Positions 43,628-56,162 of a stretch of 64,000 nucleotides of DNA are shown one piece after another; position 1 is the stretch's first letter, and each line of letters begins with the position of its first letter. Both the position numbers and the translations under genes were made by a program. The DNA lies in contig JAJEKV010000006.1 in NCBI GenBank assembly GCA_021234155.1, positions 1,178,001-1,242,000 of the forward strand. The letters run 5' to 3'. This DNA is from Isoetes taiwanensis. Taxonomy: Eukaryota > Streptophyta > Lycopodiopsida > Isoetales > Isoetaceae. Below the pieces are notes generated by a model, which did no database searches, was not told the DNA's origin, and was given only the letters and a program-made list of their open reading frames with translations.

Positions 43628-45940
43628 CACTACGAAATTTGTGATACCATGTTCGTCCCCTTCTTTACTCGGCGATATTCAACACCCGGATGGAGTCAAG
43701 GCGTAAGCCATGTGACTGCAGCGGCGCCTCCAGCGGAATATGTCCACCTACACTCACGGTTCGATTGTCTCTTCTCGCGTGTCACGAGGCGCAATCATTC
43801 CACCTGCGACAACTTTCGGGACCGACCTCCCATTTGGAAGATTAAGCCATTGTTCAGTTCCACCGTTAAGCCATATCATCACGGGTAACCAACCGACCCT
43901 TTGAATTACTCCATAGGAATCCCCAACTCAAGATCACGGCCGGAACCCGCATGATTTTTTTCTTGGAACATCGCAAAATGTTTTCTCTATTGGTAATCTT
44001 TCTTTAGGAACTTGATTTGCCACCGGCGCTTCCCACCTTTGTCAATTCCCCTCACGATTGTGATTTCCTTTGTTCCCCCGCCTTATTTTGTTCATGCTGT
44101 CACAACCTTTGTTCCCACTACAAGTTGCTTGATTACCTCTTTTACTAATCTCACACAACCTATGGGTTTAAGGTACCTGTCGAAAACCAACACCCTCTTT
44201 GTCTTTTCTTTTCCACAAATGCAAACACCCATTCATGCGCTGACTCCTACACATGCTTTTAAAACTCCCATATCCACTCTTTGGAAATGATAAAGGTAAA
44301 CACATAGACCGTGCTCAGGGCTCACATGGATGATGATTTGAGTCCCTTGCAGGATCTCAATGGTCACTCCGTCCAAAACTAAAATTCCACATCTTTTCGG
44401 CGACCCTGCGTGGAGCACCCACGAATGGTGATGGCAAACAAAAGCCACTTTGGAAACAAGATTGGATACACATGAAGACCTCTTTTCTTTCCATTCGGCA
44501 CCCTTGCGGATGATCAACAACTGCTGAGCGACCTCCAACACACTCAAAAGCGGAGAACGGAGAATACAGAGACTTTCTTTGCAGAACCATTGCGAGGATC
44601 TTAGTCAACAAGTTGAAGGAATTTCCAACCCAAAGCCAAATTCTAGTGTGGTTTCTTCAAGGCTTACCCTCTCACATCCGATTTATGGTAGTATTTGCGC
44701 CCCAAGACATTACAAAAAAGCCATTGAATTAGTCAATCACTGTTGTTCATGTTTCCTCGCTTGCGGTGATCAAACCCACGATACTCCCATTTCCTCGGCT
44801 ACACCCGCAGCACCTCATTTGCCTCCCGGCGGTTCCCCAGAAATAACATTTGGTGTACTATTTGCGATTGCTTTCGGGACATACGGCGAATGGGTGTAAC
44901 TACGTGGATAGCATGATCCATTACAAAGCTTGGCGCAACATGCGAGAACCACACCAGAGAATGAATGTACAAATCCCACGACCAAATCCATTATCGACAG
45001 CGTCTTGTTCACCAAGTGCGAGAAGGTACCCACGCCAAACTCAACCCCGGAACCTACGCAGACACGACCCAACAACAACCCCAGCCCGGCCTTAGCGGCA
45101 ACCTGAGCGTGGACCTCCTCGTTCCACGCACGGTCAAGCAAGTCCCAATGTTTCAAGCGTGACCAATGGGGTCATGTGCCGTTATCCTCAACTTCCTCAA
45201 GTTCAAATACAAATTCTGGCACCAATCAAACCACGGCGGTCGTCTTACACCTTTTCAAGTATGGGAAGCCAAGGGAAGGCAAGGCCCCCCGATTAACCTC
45301 AAAGCGGCCACCACGGCCACCACAACAACAACCGCCAACGGCAAACAACTCAAAAACAATTGGATGATCAACTCCAAGAAGAAATTTACCATGCAATCAA
45401 CACCCGGCCTTGAATCCTCCAAGCTGGATTGAGGTTCTCCCTCATTCCCCGCCATAAGCACCCGTGCACCAAGTTTTTCTGGCCCGATTCGTACCCGGTG
45501 AGCCATCAACCAAATCTGTTCATTTTGCACCCAATGCGGATCTTCTACTTCCTCATGTTCAGCCTAAAACCGCAAAAGTGCGCTTCAACTCATCGAGGCG
45601 TGGAAGGTAAGGCACTCAAGTCACGTCAATGCTACCACCGCGATCGGGACCCGCGACCACGAATGCCACGACATGCGCAGCACCACCACTCAACATTCTC
45701 TTTGGAGGTCGACCTCCTCAACAAAGGTAGCGACATCTATTCTGAGCAACAACAACCCGCGGATCCACCACAACTACACGCAATCCCTCACGAACTTCAA
45801 CAAGAACTTGCTAAAATCAAAATTCCTCTCGGCCTTACGGACTATCCTACAACTATGTCCCGCCTCGAGCACATTTTACAAAAATGTATTACACACGTAA
45901 TCGTTGCAGCCACATCAACACCCGCGGTGCATGCACCCGT
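43628..45940 (+). pseudogene. Nested gypsy gag region
   Basis: Frames on the plus strand are broken every 50-180 codons. The segment 45429-45980 reads continuously and includes HELQQELAKIKIPLGLTDYP, a likely gag C-terminal or linker region just ahead of the protease. No clear zinc knuckle is visible. Confidence 0.45.
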
Positions 45941-46300
45941 GGGCCAAAGCTATTCACCATGTTGGTCGATGGTGGCGTAGCGGTCAATCTTATTACCGGA
46001 TAATCTCGGGCGACAATTGGGCATAAAGGGAGCTCCATGCGCCCCTTATGACATCAAGCTGCGAATGGCCATATCAGCGACCACAAGGAGTTACACACCA
46101 ATACCCGGTCAATATTGGAGATCTACAATTTACCATGGAATTCGGTGTTTGGAGGCGAGGAGAAGATCAGGAGATTATGAAATGTTAGTAGGGGCGACCC
46201 TTTTTTGAGACAAGCTAAAAGCATTCCTCTTTTGGGCCAGGAGATCAACATTATCCACGGATGGCAAGCTCTTGCGCCGCGATGGATCGACCACGGGCGG
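45941..46300 (+). pseudogene. Nested gypsy aspartic protease
   Basis: FTMLVDGGVAVNLITG at 45953-46000 matches the retropepsin active-site strand (hhhD(S/T/G)G...N.I); the middle residue is Gly, a variant found in some plant gypsy elements. A stop follows soon after, so the domain is broken. Confidence 0.6.
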
Positions 46301-46867
46301 ATCATTTACGTAGATCCCATTTGAATCGACGGTGACTCACGAACAAGTTTGCAACACCTATCGATTTACAAACCAAGGGTTTGCCACTCACGGCTTACCG
46401 AATACAATCAACCATGGGAAGACATGGATATTGATAAAGGCATACGGCTTATTTGGTTGACCCCTATTTGACACCTTGTAACAACGTCACATTGGTTCCA
46501 CATGAGGAGCGGTACCCCGGCTCCTCCTCTCGTTCAAGAAGACACCACACCAACTCTAGTGGCGCGCCACTATTTTTCAAAATTGGTCAACATGAACATC
46601 TGTCCTACTCTGTTGAGCGGCCTGCTTGTTTGGGGATGATCAAGTCATTCCACACATTCAAACTCCTGCGTTGGACATAATTGATATTGGAACAAATCAG
46701 CCAATCCGATTGTATTGGCGACCTCCGCCCACGACATGAGGGGGCAAGCCATTGTGCTATTCAAGCGTTTCAAAGCACATCTTTGCTTGGAGCTACAAAA
46801 CCTCGGTATCCAAGAATTGGGACAACTCGATTCCCACCAAGCGGATGCTAGACCCATCTAGCAGCCG

Positions 46868-47640
46868 ATGCCAAACTTAGCAAACTCTGGTGAAAGGTTA
46901 AAGGGGAAATTGACTGTAAACTTTGCCCATTTGGACTTATCTCTGAGGTCAAACATTGGAATGGGTAAGTCCTATTGTTGTGCCCTCAAACATAATGGAA
47001 AAATTAGCGTTTGTGTGGATTATAGAAAACTCAATCAAACCCGCGGGACGGGATCATTTCCCTCTCCTTCCGCGGATCAAGTGTTGGAAGATGTAGACCC
47101 ACGAGATGTACTCCTTCATGGGCCCGGCTTCTCGGTTATAATCAAATATCCATTAGAAGAAGATCAACTAAAGACTACCTTCACTACTCCATGGGGTACC
47201 TTTGCTTTACAAAGTCGTTCCTTTTGGATTGTCAAACTCACCATCCACATTTCAGCGCATTATGTGGCTTGTTTTTCAAGAGTACATGCAAGTTCATCCC
47301 TTTTACGCAAGTCTTCGGGATGACTTCTCCACTTACACCCGTTATGGACCATTTTGGTAAAACTTGAACTAGTTTTTCAGCTTATTTGTGATGAATCTGG
47401 AATTAGCCTCAATCAGGAAAAGTGCACCATACGTGTCACCTCGGGTGTACTTCTAGGACATGTCGTGAGTCGACCTGCGGCATTACAGCGGACCCGGCCA
47501 AAATCATTTGTGTCATCGAGGCATATCCACTGCGAATATCAAGGACACCGTTCCTTTCTTGGCAAAGTCAGCTTCTATGCCACCTTTATTCGAATTGTAG
47601 CTTAAAATTTGCTGGATCAATTCCAAAGCCCGGAAATCCA
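46868..47640 (+). pseudogene. Nested gypsy reverse transcriptase
   Basis: The plus-strand frame 46868-47323 carries ISVCVDYRKLNQT (47003-47041) and DQLKTTFTTPWGTFAL (47163-47210), the family's fingers and palm strands. Frame 47354-47605 carries SGISLNQEKCTI and GVLLGHVVS, then FLGKVSFYATFIRI, the thumb and connection. The catalytic DD segment between them (about 47320-47350) is lost in a frame break or small deletion. Confidence 0.8.
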
Positions 47641-48115
47641 TACACATGGACTTGGACATCGATGCAAATCAAGCTTTTAAAGAACTCAAAGTCAAGCTCA
47701 CGAAGCCCCCGTGCTAGTACCACCTCAATGGGACAAACCATTTCATGTCCATGTTGATGTTTGGGCTTTTGCGATTGGTTTGTTCTAGCTCAAAGTATGC
47801 ACCAAATCGGGACAAGCCCATCGGAATCGCCCGGTGAGAAAACTCAATCCTGGCGGCGCCAACTATTTCGACCCGCGGAAAGGGAAGCCCTTGGCCTTAT
47901 CTTTTGTTACAGCGGCTTTTCGACACTATCTTCTTGGTAGTCAAATTGGCTTTTATGTGGATCATCAAGCTCTTCTATATTTAATCAATAAGCCCAAACC
48001 CCGCGGGCGAATTGCTCGATGGATATTGATATTGCAGAGTTTGCCCCTTTTGACATTATTCACCAAAGGGGACTCTCGGTCCCAGACTATCTTTCCGCAT
48101 ACCCGCGGATGATCC
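47640..48115 (+). pseudogene. Nested gypsy RNase H
   Basis: A region with HVDVWAFAIG-like sequence near 47750 is followed by FRHYLLGSQIGFYVDHQALL and YLINKPKPRGRIARWIL (47905-48035), the diagnostic RNase H end with TDH replaced by VDH. Frame shifts near 47790 and 48030. Confidence 0.8.
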
Positions 48116-48767
48116 CTCGGAAGGGTTCGATGCCCTTAGGATGCTCAAGCTGTTCCTGGTCTTGCCTTGCGCCTCATTGGTACCGACTATCGCGCTTTCT
48201 CCTCACGGGCGCTCCGGGTCAAGTGACTACGCTTCATCCCATGAGGCGCAAATGGCGTGGGGATGAAACTTTGAACAACACCAACAAGCCGGATATACAT
48301 GCCCAATCGTGTTAGGTGGAAGACTGCCGAATGCAATTTCTGGTCTTGTAACCTTCCTTGCCAAGGCCAAAACTTCGGCTGATCCATCGTAGCCCCGATA
48401 AGCGAGTGCAATGCGGCACTCGCGGACCATACTCAGGTATGCGAGAAGCATGAAGTGCGGATCCATTTTGCAACCCCAATGCAAATCTTTGGAAAGTTCG
48501 GGTTGGACCTTGTCTTATACATGGAATGCAAATCTTCCCATGGAGATCCCACGCTGGTTGGAGAACATGATTTACGAAGGCTTTCTCATAAGGATACAGG
48601 AATGTTTGGCATCCGGGACTCAAGCAAATCGGAAAAGGCGAACAAACTTTCGGTGAATCTGATGGGTGAGCCTCCCTCATCTCTATGTTCCAAGATCAGG
48701 GAGGCGAGGATTCCCACCCCGGGTCATGCCTTGCCCTACCTTCCAATAAGTGTAGTTTGGTAGGGAG
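48116..48767 (+). pseudogene. Nested gypsy integrase, N-terminal part only
   Basis: A plus-strand segment with PMQIFGKFGLDLVLYME at about 48476-48530 is like the start of the integrase catalytic core (IFGKFGLD). Only about 230 bases remain before the polypurine-like TTTGGTAGGGAG (48756-48767) and the 3' LTR, so most of the integrase core and C-terminus has been deleted. Confidence 0.6.
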
Positions 48768-49366
48768 TGTTGCCACATGAGACCGCAGTCCTATACCTAA
48801 TATTGCATGAGGCGAGGGAGGCCCATGTACAGTGTCCAAGAAGAGGGATCCCACAAAGGCCCACCCGGGTCAAAGCTCCTCAAAGCCGAGAAGGCAAAGG
48901 TGATGGGACCCATGGCCGGGCCACTACTTGCAGTGCTTACTGGCATGAATGACTCATTCTGTTCGGAGTGCCCAAGTAGTGGAGCCACGCGTTATCATAA
49001 ATGAAGGATGGATTCAGGCCGTATTAGAAGCCACTCCGTGTTCCCTATATATTGTAGCATTTTTGCTCCTTCAAAAGAGGGTTGAGTGTTCTTTTGTGTC
49101 ACTTCTGAGAGGCGGACATCTTTGGTACTTTGTTGTAAGCTCTTTTGAGCCTTCATTGTACACTTGTTTTGATCAATGGATTAGGTGTTCTCCACAAAGT
49201 GTCTTGTGTGTTTCATTGTGTATTGCCATTCTTTGTTTTATCGAGTTTTTCTTGTTCTTTCCTCATTAGCAAAATCCCGTGACAAGAGTGTCTCCGAGTT
49301 GCCTGTAGGACTTCACCGGATCTCACGGAGATACATCCCTCGGCGATCAGAGGCGGGACCCAAACA
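48768..49366 (+). repeat. 3' LTR of the nested gypsy element
   Basis: 599 bases, TGTTGCCACATGAG ... GGGACCCAAACA. Right flank ATAAT (49367-49371) duplicates the left flank. It differs from the 5' LTR by frequent 1-4 base indels. Confidence 0.92.
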
Positions 49367-49371
49367 ATAAT

Positions 49372-50060
49372 AATCAATATGGCCGTCCTCGAATGCAAAA
49401 CTAGTTGTTTTGCAATTGTTATGCACCTTTATTATTACAAAATAACTTTGTCGGGCAAGTCTACTTTTCTCCCGGCTTGGATAACAATACGCCTCAATCA
49501 AATTATTTCTCTACTTGCTAAGATGCAAATACATATTACGACTCTGCACTAGACGGCTACAATTTTGTATCTTGCTACACCATGAGATAAGCTGATTACG
49601 TTAAGTTTACTACGAGATATCTCGTTGTGGATGCACTCATCAAGTCTCTGCCCAATCACCGCATGTCTGTATAGTTTTTTTATCATGACTTTTAGTATAA
49701 CATATTCCAATCTGCATTGTACCTTTCGGATACCTAAGGACGGTTTATTAGCTACCAATGTTCCCAACTTTGGATTATTCAAATATCGACTTAACAAATT
49801 CACTTTGCAAATCGATGTCTCCGGTCTTGTGGCATTCACATAGAGCAAACTCCCAATAAGCTCCATGTATGGTATCTTTTGCATTTTTCTTTTTTTCCTT
49901 CCTCGGTTACAAGAGATATATCTCTACAAATCCTCTTACTAACCACCAAAGAGGTTGGTCTTGGTTTACATTCGGTCATAAAGAAATCATCTAGCATCTT
50001 CTTAATACCTGTATTTGTGTTAAAACCAATACTCTAGCTTGTTTATCTCTATGAACTTCC
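49372..50060 (-). pseudogene. Copia RT C-terminus and RNase H
   Basis: Minus strand: LGMEVHRD-like sequence near 50040, KIPYMELIGSLLYVNATRPE (about 49840-49880), a YL..P..GTMQIGICYT-like block near 49690, then ISWCSKIQN and IWLRR (49480-49540), and DNKGAQQL-like sequence near 49420, all with frame changes. This is the standard order of the copia RT tail and RNase H. The gypsy element inserted at 49371/43025 inside RNase H. Confidence 0.75.
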
Positions 50061-50900
50061 ATACCCAAAGTTCGATAAAAGGCAATTTATTTTGAATGTA
50101 CCATCTTGCTTACCCGCATACGCCCCATAAATAATTTGATAATCCGCATGCTTCAACATAGATCTTGTTGCATCTCTGTTCTTCCTCTCAACAATGCCAT
50201 TTTGTTGGACTATATCCACATGTAAATTGGCGTCCAATGCCCTTCTTATGTGAGAACTACATAAATTTTCTAGAAATATATTCGCTCCACTGAATCGAAG
50301 TAGCTTTAGTTGCCTAGAGGTCTCAGCTCAACCCATTAAATCCAACTAAAATGCTTGAAATGCTTGGTCCTTTGACTTTAAAAAGTAGCACTTTGTTCCT
50401 CTAGAGAAACCATCAATAATGTGGCAAATACAATTTCAGTACCCATACTCTGCCGGCTGCATGGGACCACATATCCGGTATGTACTAAATTCAAAATGCT
50501 GGAGTTTTTTTGAAGCGAGGTTTAAAGAATGTCGGGGATTTGCTTCCCAAGCATACAACCTCGGCAAACTCTATGCTCATCTAGAACTATACATTGACAT
50601 GGATATCATTTTACTAATTTTGTTTGCTCATGATCGATATTAGTGTCATTTACATGACCAAGTCGAGATGCCATAATTTATTTGGACTTACTCACGGCAA
50701 TATTGGGAAGACCATCTAAGCAATATAACCTTCCTCTTCTTCTTGCTATTATACTCCTCCATTTCCATCTCACAAATATGTGCTTCAAATTCACTTTATA
50801 GCCAACATCTACTAAATCGTCGAAATTTGGAATCAAATTGAACAATATGCAATTACATAGAGCATTATCAGAGATACCATACTTTCACCATTTATGGGGG
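50061..50900 (-). pseudogene. Copia integrase remnant
   Basis: Minus strand: a pre-integrase segment with RLGHVNDTNI (50640-50675), CRGCMLGKQIP (50540-50570) and LNLVHT (50480-50500), then QQNGIVERKNRDATRSMLKH (50150-50215), the integrase core end. The middle of the core, the integrase C-terminus and nearly all the RT palm are missing: only about 100 bases separate ERKNR from the LGMEVHRD segment. Confidence 0.8.
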
Positions 50901-51058
50901 GAATTCTAACTTCCCCCGACCTTTTACTTGATGTAATTTGCCATTTCCCATCTGCTAAGCAGGAATCTGGTTTTAATCTCCTTTATGAGTTCTTAGCGAT
51001 TCTTTGTTCTTTCAGCTCGGAATCAATGGTCATGGATAGGCGGGTCATTTGATTCCAT
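50901..51058 (-). pseudogene. Copia gag start, truncated
   Basis: On the minus strand an ATG at 51056-51058 opens MESNDPPIHDH 25 bases inside the 5' LTR edge. Gag is then lost within about 150 bases, where integrase-side sequence begins. I could not define a primer-binding site. Confidence 0.45.
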
Positions 51059-51083
51059 GCTCACAAACTTTGCTCGATCTCTT

Positions 51084-51570
51084 TGATAAAAATAGCAAAT
51101 CTGTGAGCTCGAGGATGAATCGAGAGAAGAAAGAAACCCGGTTCCGCATTTGCTACATTTATCCTCTGTTTTATTGCGGTGCATAATCTGCTTGAGCGAT
51201 TTAGAGGTTATCCGGGATCTGAGAATATCAAATTCCGTCACAAAACCTTTCAATTAATGCAGCCCATCACGAGTTTCTTCCTATTCCCATCGAATATGAT
51301 TGGCAATCCACGGTGATTACGGTTTAATTCCTCCGCCTCCTTCTTGAATGAAATCACGAAGATTAGATTTGCTTCAAACAAATGGTCGTTTTCTATATCT
51401 CCCAATGCGCTACTTTCTTAGATGCTTTCGTCTCCTTCCTTTTATTTATTGTTTTCACCAACCTTGCATTACGAGGTTTTCCTCTTTTTTTGCGCCCACC
51501 GTCATGATAACCTTATCATATGCTAATTTAAATTAAGATATAGGAATCTTTGGCCACTAATTTTTCAACA
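51084..51570 (-). repeat. 5' LTR of the copia element (right)
   Basis: 487 bases, plus-strand ends TGATAAAAATAGC and TTTTTCAACA; partner of 42383-42852. Followed by the target-site base run ATATT. Confidence 0.9.
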
Positions 51571-51754
51571 ATATTTACTAATTAATGCATTAATTGGTCT
51601 AATTAGGTTATTTAACTTTCTAACAACTTAGCATAACCTAAAAGCCCTTTTAGGTTACTCCAAGTTATCCCCTAATGACTCATGAGTCTTCTATACCTTG
51701 GTGATGTGTCATAGTATGTATACATATGCTCATTATAAATCGTGGAGCGTCACA
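51571..51754 (-). repeat. Chromovirus 5' LTR, piece 3
   Basis: Aligns with 28037-28210: ATATTTACTAATTAATGCATTAATT-like start, AAAGCCCTTTTAGGTTACTCC, CCCCTAATGACTCAT and GTGGAGCGTCACA. It closes the outermost element of the nest. Confidence 0.9.
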
Positions 51755-52861
51755 ATGCAAGTCCCAAATCATCATTAAAGGTTTGTGCATGACTTTTTTT
51801 TTATAAAAATAACATGCAATTTGCTATTATGCTCAAATCGGCACTATAATCGATTGAAAATTTTAAAAGGGCATTCATTGTAAAAGCAATTTTATTTTTA
51901 GAGTTTTGATCTTGGGAAGAATTTGAGCAGAACCGAAAAGCTTGTGATTAGGAAAAATCTTGAATGATTGCGAGATCTTCATAGGTTTCCTTACATGGAC
52001 AAGTAAAACCATAAAGTTGCATCTTAACTTTTGCTACATGCAAAATTTTGCATAGTGTGTTAATTGTGGCTCTGAACCTCAAGGTATGTGTATTGTCTTG
52101 CTATCAAGCATCAAACCACATTTATTTTAAGTGGATGTTGCTTACAAAGTGCATGATTTCTAACAAGATGCTAGAATTTCAACCACGATTGTTGCTTGCG
52201 ATGGTAAAGGCATGATATAGAGTAAAAGCTCACCGCGTGCCAAAATTTTTCGTCGAGCCTTTGGAAGCATGATGTTAACTTATTTAAGTACGCATGATTA
52301 TTGCAAAACATGAAATCAAAAGGTTTTAGGATTTAGAATCATTAACAATATGCTCATAAATGTGTATCATCTTAATTATTTGGTATGTCCTTGCCCCATT
52401 TATTTTGAATTAGCCGTCTTCGTAAGAGTATGTTATTTGTTAGACTGCAATAACCGAGGAAGTTCGCGAGGCAATGCACGTATACAAATTTCCATGAAAA
52501 CAAAAATGTTGTTGGAGGCCAAGCATCAGTGATACTGCGGTTTGGGGCGTAATATTTAGGTGAAAAATTATCGCGGGTCAGAGGTCAAAGTATCGAGGAA
52601 TGACACCTATAGGCACCATGTCCAATGTAGTTTGAGGGGTGTAATGCAAATAATGTTGTTTTTATGAAGTCATAGAACAAACATTTAGTATTTTTCAACT
52701 ACATCCTTTTCACCTTAAAATGCCCTCCATAATAGTTGGGTTTATAAAGTGACACCAAGTTTGGCGAAGAAATGTAAATTTCACGATAAATTTCTTGTAA
52801 TTATAAACATGTCACTTTGAGGTGAAGAGAAATTTTAGAGATATTGGCTCATTTGAGGTTT
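51755..52861. other. No gene recognised
   Basis: Anonymous AT-rich DNA; no frame above 62 codons. Confidence 0.35.
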
Positions 52862-53300
52862 GGAATGAATGATAAGACATGTTGTTTGTTAGGTTGTTGG
52901 AAGGCGGGTGAGGGGAGTGCTAAATTCTAGAATATCACAAAATAGTCCAATGATTGAGCTTTGGTCTACAAAATTCAAATGTCACCTAATCTTAATGTCT
53001 AGGTTATGATATTATGATTCTGGTGCAAATCCCAATGTGCGAGCAATCGAGTTTGGGACCCCATCCGAATTCTTTGGAATGAGCGATAGATAAGACATGG
53101 TCTTTGTTAGGTTGTTGGAAGGCGGGTGAGGGGAGTGCTAAATTCTAGAATATCTAAAAATAGTCAATGATTGAGCTTTGGTCTACAAAATTCAAATGTC
53201 ACCTAATCTTAATGTCCTAGGTTTATGATATTATGATTACGTTGCAAATCCCAATAGCGGGCAATCCGATTTTGGGTCCCCATCCGAATCTTTCATTCAA
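52862..53300. repeat. Two-unit tandem duplication, about 225 bp per unit
   Basis: Units start near 52862 and 53086, sharing TTTGTTAGGTTGTTGGAAGG, GTGAGGGGAGTGCTAAATTC, GATTGAGCTTTGGTCTAC and TCACCTAATCTTAATGTC. The units are very similar, so the event is recent. Confidence 0.85.
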
Positions 53301-55129
53301 AGATGTAATAGAAAAAAGATAATTTAGGCGGCATAAGTAACTTACATTTACATCATTATATTGAAATAGTTGATTGCATATAATTGATATAAACTTGATA
53401 TCTACATCCTTAAATTAAATTATCTTTATCTTTGTCTCTATTATCTAGACATGGCGTCTGCTATTCTCGGTATTTGCCACTACAAAAGCTGAGCTAGCTG
53501 ATATCTTGGAAAGCGATTCAAAATGATTTTAAGATACCTTCTACTTCCCTACAATTGGAGATCGTTTGAAGACTCGCCTATTATGATGTAGGCAATTTCC
53601 CACAATGTGAAAGTAAAAACTAGTAAAAACTCCAACCCAATGCACATTTCTCAAAAATGATAAGACATGTACTTCTGGCGACATGTTTTGAGGGCATTTT
53701 TTTGTTGCATGCTTTCAAATTACCAACAAAGTCGAACCCAGTTTGACAAACACATCTTTAAGAAGATAAGGCCGAGGAGGGTGGGTAAAAAGAAGCAAAC
53801 AAAAGTGCCAACCGATTAATAAATGTGTTATGAAATCCCAAAGCATGTTATCGATTCTAAACATACCATTTTGTCCCAAAAAAGCATCTAAAGCTTCTCA
53901 ACACACATCCTGACAAGCAAGATGATAAATCATAATAAAGAGTAACATCATGTAATGATAGTAATGGAATAAACTACCTAACTATAAGTGCGGGGTTGAT
54001 CAATGCCCATATTGAAAAGCTCAATGCCCATTCGATTTGAAAAATTACGGTGGCTTGATTAAGCGATGATGCCCCACCATTTTGGAAAGGAAGCATAGCG
54101 ATGCTAAAAGCATCGACATTTTGCACACTATGCCCGCTAAAGAAAAGCATGTTAGTGAGCATTAGACAACATGAACATTCATCCCTAACTTGTCTCTCTC
54201 TCCCCATTTTGGTAGTAAAAAAAGTTAAGGCGAAGATGATACCTGTAAAAGAAAAGGGCGACTCATTAGAATGTGGAATATAAAGCCATATATCAAGTTA
54301 ATATCGTCAAATAGCCAAATTCATGACTTCATCTTTGAATGACATGGTGGGCATTAGATAAGCCAACGGGGCAGCTTACAAAAGCATGTCGGGGTCAACT
54401 TGACAAATGTCTAAGGTGGCCGACCCCTAAGTCCTCAAAGTCTATATTACGTTACGTCATTTTAAATGAACTTAGTCAAATTGAGAGTGTCTTGTGAGAT
54501 GCAAATAATTCTTATATCCTACTAATGGCGAAACATCCATCATTAGAATCACATTTCAAACTTTGACATGAAAAATTTAGCACCATGTGAATAATTGTAC
54601 CACGGAATGGAGTTATCTCCAAGCTGCCCGACTACTGCCGGGGTCAAAACATGTTATCACATTTTAATCTCGTTAAGGTAGTGTAATAAGATGTTCATAA
54701 TAACATTCTATACATGCCACGGACTCTGCATCAATAAACACCAATTCCAAGCATTAGCTGTAAGCGGTATTAATAAGCAAAACTTAATCCAAGGCCTCAC
54801 CGACCTGACATCATCAGCATCAACAGCCTTGAATTTGTGGGCGAGAGGAAGAGATGATCTTTTGCCACATTAGACCTAGCCATCGAAATTAGCCTTTTTC
54901 TGGTTAGCGAAAGCAATTTGGCCCATTAGGCATCGGTTGGCATTAATTGTTACATTTAAATAAGCGATTAAATCTAAGCCATTGATACAGCACATTCACA
55001 GGGATTTGGATCAAAGCCCCAAATAAAGGGGGTCATTTTAAGGGTGGCTTATTTGGAGGGACTTCCGCGTGGAGCGTCTAGATCGAGATGGGCCGGTAGA
55101 GATTTAGTGTCTACACACATCTACACAAA
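53301..55129. other. Mostly anonymous; one exon-like minus-strand frame at 53985-54262
   Basis: On the minus strand, TTTTACAG at about 54242-54249 is followed by an open frame reading GIIFALTFFTTKMGRERQ and, further on, NVDAFSIAMLPFQNGGASSL to a stop near 53974. The splice-like start and hydrophobic composition suggest a last exon of a membrane protein, but I do not recognise it. Nothing else is seen. Confidence 0.3.
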
Positions 55130-56162
55130 TATAATTGTATATATATAAAGAGATATATACAATTGATTGTACTATGAGAAATTACAAATTTTGAGTCATC
55201 AGTGAAGATTCTATAAAGATTCTCTTAGATTCTTCAAGGCTTAGAAAAAATTCCTAAGATTCCACGAAGATTCCCTTACATTCCTCTACATTCTCTTGAG
55301 ACTCTCATAGATTCTTTAAAGATTCCCAAGTTTCTATGTAGATTCTCCCCGGATCCCCTTAGATTCTATGAAGGTCCTCTTAGATTCTTCAAGATTTTAT
55401 GAAGATTCTTCTAGATTCTCAAAGGTTTTATAAAGATTCACTTAGATTCTTAAAGATTCTCTTGTGATTCCATAGATTCCTCAAGATTCTATAGAGATTC
55501 CTTTACATTCTTTAAGATGCTATGAAGATTCCCCTAGATTCTCTTAAATTCCCATAGATTCCATAAAATACCAAGATTCCAAGAAGATTCTTGGTGATAC
55601 GATCATATTAAGCTTCAGCTACGATGAAACATCGTCAAGCACTTCTCATTTGAAAAGCTCTCGATGATGAGGAGAATCCAATAGCATAGGCTCCACCTTC
55701 ATTGATCCCTTTGTTTTGCAAATTACGGGCCTTTGAAAATAATTACAAAAAAGCTTCTCGAAATTCCTTTCATAAATGTTGGTGCCACCTCATTACTTTT
55801 TATTAAATGAGGATGCCACTCAACTCCTTTAATAAATAAATTGCAACAATACAAAAAAACTTAGTGGCGGGATTTCTCCTCCCTCTTTTGATCGAGATTT
55901 GAGATTGGCCACACCAAAAAGCACAGGGACCTTCCTTGCACCTTCCTTAAAAAATCAAGGGCTATGATTTTACCTTCCCCTTGATCCAGAGCGGTCTAGA
56001 GGCATGGTGCATGCCCATGCATGACCCCATGTAGATCCTAAAGGCGTAGGTTTATTGCCACCTCATTTGGCCCACAAATGGCGGCCCTAGATTGATTTGA
56101 ATATGTAAACAATCCATGGGTACATTCGTTTCCCATGGACACATAGAATAATTATATATACT
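55130..56162 (-). mobile_element. Complete-looking GATTC-array element (about 1.0 kb)
   Basis: Left edge at 55130-55200 has two TATATATA tracts, then TTGATTGTACTATGAG and TTTTGAGTCATC. The AGATTC array is 55201-55612, the inner terminal block 55613-55790, and the outer terminal block 55791-56162, ending AATAATTATATATA. Both edges are in AT dinucleotide runs. There is no transposase, so it would be non-autonomous. It is the simplest copy in the window for defining the family. Confidence 0.65.

Noticed and set aside
26742-51759. ATGCA as target-site duplication of the chromovirus
   Set aside because: The left copy lies 21 bases outside the LTR edge fixed by alignment with the right LTR, so I leave the duplication unresolved.
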